A DNA stretch of 64,000 bases from Prevotella herbatica (lineage in GTDB: Bacteria; Bacteroidota; Bacteroidia; Bacteroidales; Bacteroidaceae), in the NCBI RefSeq assembly GCF_017347605.1, contig NZ_AP024484.1, positions 1,827,501 through 1,891,500 of the forward strand, in the 5' to 3' direction. Under the pieces are notes generated by a model. It was not told the origin of the DNA. It searched no databases and worked only from the letters and a program-made list of their open reading frames with translations. The translations under genes were made by a program, and so were the position numbers. Shown here piece by piece: positions 57,090 through 64,000 of the stretch (position 1 is the first letter of the stretch; each line of letters begins with the position of its first letter).

Positions 57090-59030
57090 TTATTGTCTTA
57101 ACTTGCTGCTAACTGATATTGGCATAAAGCTAACACCGGTGAAATCGTACTTTATTGGTTGTTTTGAGAAAGTTTGAAAGTATCCCAATGTGTAGTTACG
57201 CCATTCCTTAGCATTGTCTAATTGCACTTGGAGCAACACGTTTACTTTTGACCAACGTTCTTCATCAACATACGGTTGAGCATCTTGCCAAATCTTTTGA
57301 AACGACACAACTTGTTCTATACCTCTATAATAGAGTCCACATAGTTCATCCCATAATGTGTCTCCATTTCTTAATTTGTAATCCCATGGAACATGATGAA
57401 ACCATAGTAAGTATTCATCTGGACAAGTCTGTAGATTGTCGAACATACTTCGGTATGGTTCTCTGTATTGTGATACAGCATTAGTGCCTTTTGAGGATCT
57501 ATCAAATCCTATACCATTTTTGTCTGCCTTATGATAATACACTGGGCACCATTCTATTGGATATTCTGCTTTGTATCCGTCTGGCTGTGGTCCGTAATGG
57601 TGGTCGAATGCAAATAAATGGTGGAGACCTAGTGGCATCATATAGTCAACGCATGCTTCACGGCTTGTTAGCATCATGTCTCCTATAGCATACTCATTAA
57701 TATTCTGCCCAAATGTTTGTTGAATCCATTCATGAGCGATTAAATCGGCAGAAAGAGATGGATCCCATGCAAGTCTACCAAAGGCATACCAGTTAGCTTG
57801 TGAAAAAGGATGTCCACACCAATTAGTATCATCCCCTATATTACTCACACCTGCTATACCAACAAGGCAGTCTGGAGATACAAAGCTGAAAAATTCTTTC
57901 CACATTGTTGCGAGATATACCAGATGCTTGCTTTGTCCTGTATATTCTTGTGTAATCTGGAACTCTGCCATTTGTTTTGTATGCTTCATGTTGTCGAAGA
58001 TCGGAGCATAGGGTTCACGTGGTTGAAAATCAAGTGGTCCGTTCTTGCTTTGGAGTATTACATTGTTACGGAATTTGCCGTCAAGATCTTTGAATTCATT
58101 AAGAGCTTGTTTCACTCGGTCTTCGCCTTTGTGCTTTGCGCCATATACAAAACTTCGCCACATGACGATTCCTTTGTGAGGGGCCAGTGCATCAGCAAGC
58201 ATATTCGCACCGTCAGCATGAGTACGTCCGTAATCAAATGGTCCTGGTTGTCCTTCTGAATTTGCTTTTACAAGAAATCCACCGAAGTCTGGAATTAAAG
58301 AATATATCTCGTTTACTTTATTTATCCACCAATTTCTAACGGTTACATCGAGTGGATCTGCTGTTTTTGTATATCCCAAGGCCATTGGTGAACCGAAATT
58401 CACAGATAGATAAACTTTTATCCCGTAAGGTCTTATTATATCAGCTATATTTTTTATACTATCAAGATATTCTTTTGTCAAAATCTTGGGAGAAGCATTC
58501 ACGTTGTTTAGCACACTACCGTTTATTCCAATAGAAGCATTTGCTCGTGCATATTCCATAATACGTTTCTCCCAGTCATAGCCTTTTAGTTTTGAAGAGA
58601 AGAAAATACTTTTTCCGGCATAACCACGCTCTATACTTCCGTCAAGATTATCCCAATGATTGAGAATCCGTCGTGAATATTTTGGAGCAGAATATCCTCC
58701 AGCGTTACTGTTTGTGCTAAGTTGTTGTGTCCTTAGAGCTTCGTAAACACCATATAGCAGTCCGATTTCAGAATGAGAACAAATGGAATCTGCATCATAA
58801 ATGAATCCGTCATCATTTTTTAAACGTTTGTCAATTACGAGTTTTATGTCTTTGCCATTCCAATATTTCTTTAATTCCTCAATGGCAATCTGCATAGTTT
58901 TTCCACCTTGCGGTGCAATTACATGAGCTTTGTTTAGAGTCTCGTATCTCAACCATAGATTATGCCCGTCTTCTGCGGTTATCGTGGAGCAAATCGCAAA
59001 GAATATAAATAACAGTATAGTTTTCTTCAT
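57090..59030 (-). CDS. GH67 alpha-glucuronidase
   Basis: This enzyme removes (4-O-methyl-)glucuronic acid from the non-reducing end of xylo-oligosaccharides. It has 646 residues with a signal peptide ending STITAE. A GH67 N-terminal domain (about 25-115) precedes the (beta/alpha)8 core. The core has VKANSEGQPGPFDYGRTHADGAN, with acid Glu259, then GPLDFQPREP (Asp334) and ITQEYTG (Glu362). The Asp-Glu spacing of 28 equals that of the Cellvibrio enzyme pair Asp365/Glu393 as I recall it. The C-terminal helical domain is present, so the protein looks complete. It lies 48 bases after the regulator gene and 7 before the GH35 gene. Confidence 0.95.
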   Translation of the reverse strand: MKKTILLFIFFAICSTITAEDGHNLWLRYETLNKAHVIAPQGGKTMQIAIEELKKYWNGKDIKLVIDKRLKNDDGFIYDADSICSHSEIGLLYGVYEALRTQQLSTNSNAGGYSAPKYSRRILNHWDNLDGSIERGYAGKSIFFSSKLKGYDWEKRIMEYARANASIGINGSVLNNVNASPKILTKEYLDSIKNIADIIRPYGIKVYLSVNFGSPMALGYTKTADPLDVTVRNWWINKVNEIYSLIPDFGGFLVKANSEGQPGPFDYGRTHADGANMLADALAPHKGIVMWRSFVYGAKHKGEDRVKQALNEFKDLDGKFRNNVILQSKNGPLDFQPREPYAPIFDNMKHTKQMAEFQITQEYTGQSKHLVYLATMWKEFFSFVSPDCLVGIAGVSNIGDDTNWCGHPFSQANWYAFGRLAWDPSLSADLIAHEWIQQTFGQNINEYAIGDMMLTSREACVDYMMPLGLHHLFAFDHHYGPQPDGYKAEYPIEWCPVYYHKADKNGIGFDRSSKGTNAVSQYREPYRSMFDNLQTCPDEYLLWFHHVPWDYKLRNGDTLWDELCGLYYRGIEQVVSFQKIWQDAQPYVDEERWSKVNVLLQVQLDNAKEWRNYTLGYFQTFSKQPIKYDFTGVSFMPISVSSKLRQ

Positions 59031-59034
59031 GTTG

Positions 59035-59042
59035 CAAAATTA
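59035..59042 (-). promoter_or_regulatory. Candidate -7 box of the alpha-glucuronidase gene (leaderless)
   Basis: On the - strand TAATTTTG ends 4 bases before the ATG, so a transcript from it would begin at or near the start codon. No TTTG is seen at the right -33 distance, as would be expected if an activator (the neighbouring regulator) is needed. Confidence 0.5.
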
Positions 59043-59078
59043 ATCAATATTTTTATATTATAGTTTGTTTATAATATC

Positions 59079-62000
59079 CTATTCTTTATGTTTCGTCTCA
59101 AAATATTCAGATGGGGCTACCCCAAAGTGTTTTTTAAATACAGTTGAAAAATGGGTCTGATTATTGAAACCTACGGCATAAGCTACCTGGGATATGTTGA
59201 TTTCTCCTTGAATAATCAGTTGAGCAGCTTGCTCTAATCGTAGATTTCTTATGAATTCACCGGTGCTTACACCTGTAATTTCTTTCAGTTTACGATGTAG
59301 CTGCGCTCTACTCATACCCACACTTTCGACGAGCTTTTCTACATTAAAGTCTGGATCGCTGATATTTTCGTTGATACATTTCATCACCTTGTCCATAAGT
59401 ATGGCGTTGTTACCTTTTACTTCTATTTTTGCCATTTTATCTTCTTGCTCCAATGCACCTGAGAATTTACCCTTAAGCCTTCTGACGTTATCGACCAGAT
59501 TGTCAATTAGGATATGTAGCTCTTCCATGCTGAATGGTTTGGCAAGAAAAGCATCAGCGCCACGTTTTAATCCTTCAAGACGATTGTCAACATTACTCTT
59601 CGAGGTAAGAAGTATTACAGGGATGTCACTAATCTTACTGTTCCCTTTTATTTTTTTAAGCATGGTTATGCCATCCATTTCAGGCATCATCACATCACTT
59701 ATAACCAAATTAAATTCAGAAGAAAGTAGTTTGCTTAATCCTTCCCTTCCATTTGACGCATAATCGAACTTATACCATCCGCCCAGTTCGTTTATAATAT
59801 ATGTCGCAATTTCGTGGTCGTCGTCAACGATTAAGATTCTGAAATCTTTATTGGCGCTTTTCTTATGTGTTTGTGATGCGATTTCATTTATATTATCTTT
59901 ACCAGTTGGTTCTATTTCTTCTGGTTTAAGATGAGCATTTCCAAGTGGAATATTTATTTCCATACATGTGCCCTTTTGGCCGTCACATCTATTATATGCC
60001 TTTATGTTTCCTCCGTGCATGTTTACCAATGCTTTGCATAAGTTCAAGCCAATACCTGTACCGGCAATATGAAATCCTTTCGTATTTTTTCCTTGATAGA
60101 AACGATCAAATAGTTTTCCTGCGTCTTCATTTTTTATTCCGATCCCAGAATCTGTTATTTTGAGCGTCGCCTTTGAGCTGTCACAAGTTATTAACACATC
60201 TATGGTTCCATTGTCAAAAGTGTATTTTATAGCATTTGACATCAAATTATTAATAATCTTGTCAAAGTTAATGCGATCAATCCATACATTTATCTTTTTC
60301 TGTGATGCCTCCAAAGAAATATTTATGTTCCTTTCTTTTGCGTTATATGAATATAAAGCAATAATACTGCGAGTGAATTCTACTAGGTCAGTCTCATCAC
60401 AGTGTAGTTGCATTTGATTTTTGTCGATTTTCCGTTCGTCAAGAATTTGATTTACCAACAGTAACAGTCTTTGAGCATTACGGTCAATGATATTTATTTC
60501 TCCCAGACTGTCAATATCAGTAATCTTACGCTTTAGTTTTTCCAATGGGCTCATTATCAATGTTAACGGAGAGCGTATATCATGAGTAGCATCAATGAGA
60601 AATCTCATTTTCTGCTCTTCAAGATCAGCGATCCTACGTCTTTCATAATATCTGAATATGAAATATATAAGTATGATTATCAGTGCGGCATATATTATAT
60701 ATGCCAATGTTGTTGCATACCATGGTGATTCTACCGTAATATCTATTACTTTTGTACCCTTGGAGACAATGCCATTGCAGCTAGCCCTTACCTCAATCTG
60801 ATAATTTCCAGGGTTGAGCTTGTTAAAAGGAATGGAGTTTATTCCTTCGTCTGTAGAATACCATTCACCTCGGTTTATTCGATATTGATAGGAGACATCT
60901 TCTGCATTTTTATAGTTTAATAGCGAGAATTCAAGAGTAAAAGTGTTTTCTGAATATGGAACTGTATACTCGTTCTTGGTATAGTCCATATGTTTGCCAT
61001 AAATGATGAAATTTGTAAGATGTACATCTCCCATTTCTGTAATGTCACTAATTACGTTATCTGGATAAAAAGTTGTGATTCCATCGGTGTTTCCAAATCC
61101 AATGCGTCCATCTTTAGATTGCATTACAGCACCTAATGTATATTCACGAGAGCGAAGGCCGTTTCCATTGATATGTGCAATGAAAGTCTCTGTATGGTGG
61201 TCATATTGCCATATACCCATTGTTGTGCTTACCCAAATATTATTGTGCGAATCTTTTACTATACCGCATATTTGTTTGTTTCTAAGTACTGATGAATGTG
61301 GAAATGGTGCTAGTTTCTTTAAACCACGATAATATATGTATAATCCTTCATCGGTTCCTATTATCATATTGCCCCAATCGTCTTCGCATAAACAGTTAGC
61401 TTGCGAATTGCGCAATATGCAATTCCAACCGTAATTGTCGAAGGTGTATGATTGGGTGTTAAGGCACGCTACGCCATTTGAAGTGCCAATCCACAGAAGC
61501 CCTTGACGATCGAATCTTAAGGATCTAATCCAGTCGTTGCATAACATCCCGTGAGGAGACGTCATACTCATGTCAAGAATCTTAACTTTATGTGTCTTGC
61601 TATCATAAATGTATAGCCCCTTACTATATACAGATATGTATAATTTGCCCATTCCATCGTCTGTAATGCAGTATATTCCTGCACTGGCAAATTTCATTTC
61701 TTGTTTATAGTTTCCTGTTTCTGGATTATAACTATATAGTGCGTTTCCTGTACCAACCCAGTATCGTCCCCATTTGTCCTGATAGATTATGCTTGTTCCT
61801 GCTGGAGATTTGGGGTGACTGACAATCTTGCCTGCATTATCAAATTTATAAACTCCGCTGTTTTGAACCGTACACAGAATACTTCCGTCGTTTCCGGGAG
61901 CGAGTGAAGAAACACTGCTTCCAATTGAATAATTTTGATCAGAGAAACTCCAACTATTAAAAGCCATTTTCTGATTGTTAATTAGAAATAATCCTTTTTT

Positions 62001-62960
62001 ATAACAACCAATCCATATATTTTGGCTCTTGTCTTCATAAATGGCATTCACCCATGACGTGCTAAGGTCGAACTTACTGCTGTTATTGTTTTCAAATGCT
62101 TTAAATGTTCTACTTCCTGCAGGAGCCATTAGTACTCCACATTCTGATGTTCCAATATAAAGATTGCCGTTTTTATCGAATTTTGAACAGTTTATAGTGA
62201 TGTTTCCCTTATAAGGTCCGAAATTATATCCAGCATCTGTTATCTTGCCAGTTGTGTAGTCATAGTTTACAATTCCAAACATGCATACAATCATCATAGA
62301 GTTCTTCCAGTCTTGGTAGAAATTTACAGGAGCCCCACATGGTGAATCAAAATTAGTGACTTTTATTTTTCCTTTATATTTACTGAAACGTGTAAATCGA
62401 CTTAAATGACTTCCTTGCCAAATATATCCGTGGCTGTCTTCAAATATGTGTGTGTAGAACATATTAGAATCTCTTGTGGAATATTGCTTCTCATATTTTA
62501 TCTTGTCAGTACCTCTTTTAATAGAGTATAGTCCGAATCCTGCAGTACCCATAAGAATGTCACCGTTTCTACTTTCTATCATGTCGTAAATTCTCGGTTT
62601 CCTTCCATCTGGGAAATGGTACTGTATAAAGTTATCGTTAGTAGAATTATAGCGCATAAGCCCCTTTGCACATCCAATCCACAACCTTCCTTTTTTGTCT
62701 ACGAGGAAAGATGATATAATGTTATCTGCTATTGATGTGGTATCTTTGCTGTTATGCAGATAATTAGTGAATTTGTAACCGTCAAACTTGCTTAGTCCAT
62801 ATTCGGTACCAATCCACATAAAACCGTATTTGTCTTGGGTCACACAGTTTATGAGACTACTTGACAATTTTTCTGATGTATAGAGTCTGCTGCTATCTGC
62901 CATAACGATTATCGTTATCAACAGACCAAAGAATGTAATAATGTAGTGTATGCGTTTCAT
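59079..62960 (-). CDS. Hybrid two-component system regulator (HTCS) of the xylan-type locus
   Basis: This is a single-protein sensor and regulator of 1293 residues. ATG 62960 starts the signal anchor MKRIHYIITFFGLLITIIVM. The periplasmic part (about 25-725) is a two-bladed-propeller-type sensor of repeated Reg_prop units (GYIWQGSH, LWIGTSNG, and so on) plus a Y_Y_Y domain. A membrane segment follows (about 745-765, TLAYIIYAALIIILIYFIF). The histidine kinase part contains His793 (ATHDIRSPLT) and the ATPase motifs NLMSNAIKYT, DSGIGIK and GTGIGLNLCKALV. A receiver domain with Asp1089 (SDVMMPEMDG) and a C-terminal AraC HTH (about 1185-1293) end it. It probably senses xylan oligosaccharides and activates the GH67/GH35 genes downstream. 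Confidence 0.95.
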   Translation of the reverse strand: MKRIHYIITFFGLLITIIVMADSSRLYTSEKLSSSLINCVTQDKYGFMWIGTEYGLSKFDGYKFTNYLHNSKDTTSIADNIISSFLVDKKGRLWIGCAKGLMRYNSTNDNFIQYHFPDGRKPRIYDMIESRNGDILMGTAGFGLYSIKRGTDKIKYEKQYSTRDSNMFYTHIFEDSHGYIWQGSHLSRFTRFSKYKGKIKVTNFDSPCGAPVNFYQDWKNSMMIVCMFGIVNYDYTTGKITDAGYNFGPYKGNITINCSKFDKNGNLYIGTSECGVLMAPAGSRTFKAFENNNSSKFDLSTSWVNAIYEDKSQNIWIGCYKKGLFLINNQKMAFNSWSFSDQNYSIGSSVSSLAPGNDGSILCTVQNSGVYKFDNAGKIVSHPKSPAGTSIIYQDKWGRYWVGTGNALYSYNPETGNYKQEMKFASAGIYCITDDGMGKLYISVYSKGLYIYDSKTHKVKILDMSMTSPHGMLCNDWIRSLRFDRQGLLWIGTSNGVACLNTQSYTFDNYGWNCILRNSQANCLCEDDWGNMIIGTDEGLYIYYRGLKKLAPFPHSSVLRNKQICGIVKDSHNNIWVSTTMGIWQYDHHTETFIAHINGNGLRSREYTLGAVMQSKDGRIGFGNTDGITTFYPDNVISDITEMGDVHLTNFIIYGKHMDYTKNEYTVPYSENTFTLEFSLLNYKNAEDVSYQYRINRGEWYSTDEGINSIPFNKLNPGNYQIEVRASCNGIVSKGTKVIDITVESPWYATTLAYIIYAALIIILIYFIFRYYERRRIADLEEQKMRFLIDATHDIRSPLTLIMSPLEKLKRKITDIDSLGEINIIDRNAQRLLLLVNQILDERKIDKNQMQLHCDETDLVEFTRSIIALYSYNAKERNINISLEASQKKINVWIDRINFDKIINNLMSNAIKYTFDNGTIDVLITCDSSKATLKITDSGIGIKNEDAGKLFDRFYQGKNTKGFHIAGTGIGLNLCKALVNMHGGNIKAYNRCDGQKGTCMEINIPLGNAHLKPEEIEPTGKDNINEIASQTHKKSANKDFRILIVDDDHEIATYIINELGGWYKFDYASNGREGLSKLLSSEFNLVISDVMMPEMDGITMLKKIKGNSKISDIPVILLTSKSNVDNRLEGLKRGADAFLAKPFSMEELHILIDNLVDNVRRLKGKFSGALEQEDKMAKIEVKGNNAILMDKVMKCINENISDPDFNVEKLVESVGMSRAQLHRKLKEITGVSTGEFIRNLRLEQAAQLIIQGEINISQVAYAVGFNNQTHFSTVFKKHFGVAPSEYFETKHKE

Positions 62961-62984
62961 GTAGTTATTTGTTGGTGTATGTTG

Positions 62985-63014
62985 CAAATTTAGTGAAAAC
63001 CAGTTAAAATCAAA
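62985..63014 (-). promoter_or_regulatory. Promoter of the HTCS gene
   Basis: On the - strand TTTG (63014-63011), 18 bases, then TAAATTTG (62992-62985), giving a leader of about 20 bases to the ATG at 62960. Together with the promoter at 63089-63117 it forms a divergent pair. Confidence 0.6.
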
Positions 63015-63088
63015 AATGTTTCATTCTTAAAATGTGTTTATATGGGAAAAATGATACAAATCAAAATGTTCTCGTTACATTAAACTAC

Positions 63089-63117
63089 TTTGTTTTTTAA
63101 TGTATTTATTAATTTTG
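63089..63117 (+). promoter_or_regulatory. Promoter of the second SGNH esterase gene
   Basis: TTTG (63089-63092), 17 bases, then TAATTTTG (63110-63117). The leader is about 18 bases. Confidence 0.55.
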
Positions 63118-63139
63118 CAAAAATAAAAGTTATAATGGC

Positions 63140-64000
63140 ATGAAAAAAATATTTGGTTTATTGTTGTTGATGTTTTCTCTTGTGAATATTCAGCAATCTA
63201 ATGCACAAGAAAATAAATGGACAGGCTCTTGGGCAACAGCGCCTGAGTTTACAGGAAAGGGTGATATGCCTGCAAACAGTCTTTCGGGGTGTTCTGTCCG
63301 AAATATTATACACATATCTTTTGCAGGTTCGCCAATAAGACTAAAACTGTCTAATGAGTTCAGTTCACAACCTGTTGAGATAAATTCTGTATTTATAGCT
63401 AATGCTCTTGGCGATAGTTGGCAAACTGATGTTAAAACGTCTCGTTGCTTAAACTTCTCTGGAAAGAAGAAAGTTACTATTCCTGCAGGAAAAACAGTCT
63501 GGTCTGATCCTATAAAATATAATCTAAAATCAGGACAGCGTTTAGCTATAACTGTATGTTATGGTGCCCAAACACCAGAAAATGCTACGTCGCATCGCGG
63601 TTCACGTACAACATCTTATATTATAAAAGGAATGGCTAATGCAAAGTCTGATTTCGATAATTCTGAAAAAGTAGAACATTGGTATAATATTTCTGCAATA
63701 GATGTCATGGCTGATAATGTTCCTGTTGTCGCTGTTTTGGGCAATTCAATTACTGATGGTCGTGGGACAACAACAAACAAGCAGAACAGATGGACGGATT
63801 TTATGTCGAATTCCTTGAATGCCGAAAATCCTTATGGAGTTCTTAATCTTGGCATCGGGGGTAACTGCGTACTGCGTGGTGGCATAAGCCAGCCTGCATT
63901 GCAGAGATTCGACAGGGATATACTTTCTCAGAATGGTGTCACTAAACTTATAATCTTTGAGGGAACTAATGATATCGGATGCAGTAACGGAAATAGTGAA
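63140..64000 (+). CDS. Secreted SGNH/GDSL-family esterase (3' partial)
   Basis: The frame runs from ATG 63140 to the window end without a stop (287 codons), so the C-terminus with the Asp-x-x-His block lies outside. The signal peptide is MKKIFGLLLLMFSLVNIQQSNAQ. The N-terminal beta domain and SGNH start are present, with catalytic Ser in VLGNSITDG, Gly block LGIGGN and FEGTNDIG. It shares the layout of the esterase at 54300 (GSWATA, GSRTTSYI, HWYNISAIDV), so these are paralogues that flank the xylan regulator cluster. An acetyl-esterase role on xylan is inferred from context. The ATG at 63135 leads to a stop at the third codon and was not used. Confidence 0.9.
   Translation, partial: MKKIFGLLLLMFSLVNIQQSNAQENKWTGSWATAPEFTGKGDMPANSLSGCSVRNIIHISFAGSPIRLKLSNEFSSQPVEINSVFIANALGDSWQTDVKTSRCLNFSGKKKVTIPAGKTVWSDPIKYNLKSGQRLAITVCYGAQTPENATSHRGSRTTSYIIKGMANAKSDFDNSEKVEHWYNISAIDVMADNVPVVAVLGNSITDGRGTTTNKQNRWTDFMSNSLNAENPYGVLNLGIGGNCVLRGGISQPALQRFDRDILSQNGVTKLIIFEGTNDIGCSNGNSE

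Noticed and set aside
62961..62987. Longer start of the hybrid regulator at the TTG 62987
   Set aside because: The TTG overlaps the -7 box. ATG 62960 gives a proper signal anchor.

Overview
The window reads as a chromosomal segment of an anaerobic gut- or rumen-type Bacteroidota, most likely a Prevotellaceae (Prevotella/Segatella/Xylanibacter-like) genome. The evidence is four SusC/SusD pairs, a hybrid two-component sensor, a C10 (streptopain-type) protease, low G+C, no Shine-Dalgarno sites, and promoters of the Bacteroidota form TTTG-N19-20-TAnnTTTG. The genus is an inference from gene content and protein style.

Layout. (1) 1-13936 is a fructan utilisation locus on the + strand: susC (5' end outside the window), susD, a GH32 with a LamG-like N-terminus and a variant nucleophile motif, a GH172(DUF2961)-GH32 fusion, a DUF4980-GH32, an MFS sugar permease and a PfkB fructokinase. 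Together they cover capture, periplasmic hydrolysis to fructose, import and phosphorylation. No intact regulator is visible, but a frameshifted AraC-type C-terminal remnant lies just downstream (about 14150-14305). (2) 14418-18082 holds nudC, a PfpI/DJ-1-like gene, a 917-bp almost gene-free palindromic element (15959-16875), a small secreted Cys/His protein and a DsrE-like gene. (3) 18393-32209 is housekeeping: tRNA-Asn, an S41 protease, rimP-nusA-infB, sufBCDS, a small membrane protein, rnhB and a WYL regulator. (4) 32244-54098 is an accessory block: a C10 protease, an orphan susCD pair, a second, decayed copy of the palindromic element (39273-40075), a five-gene susC-susD-HExxH-DUF4302-BACON operon, and another susC-susD_2 pair. 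(5) 54300-64000 is a probable glucuronoxylan locus: two paralogous SGNH esterases on the + strand flank a - strand cluster of hybrid two-component regulator, GH67 alpha-glucuronidase and a GH35/DUF5597 enzyme. The second esterase runs off the window.

Points most worth attention are the GH172-GH32 fusion (a possible one-polypeptide route from difructose anhydride to fructose), the giant inverted-repeat element present twice, the GH32 with Glu in place of the nucleophile Asp, the AraC remnant beside the fructan locus, and three SusC genes that share nearly the same untranslated leader and signal peptide. No CRISPR array, phage or intact insertion sequence was seen.
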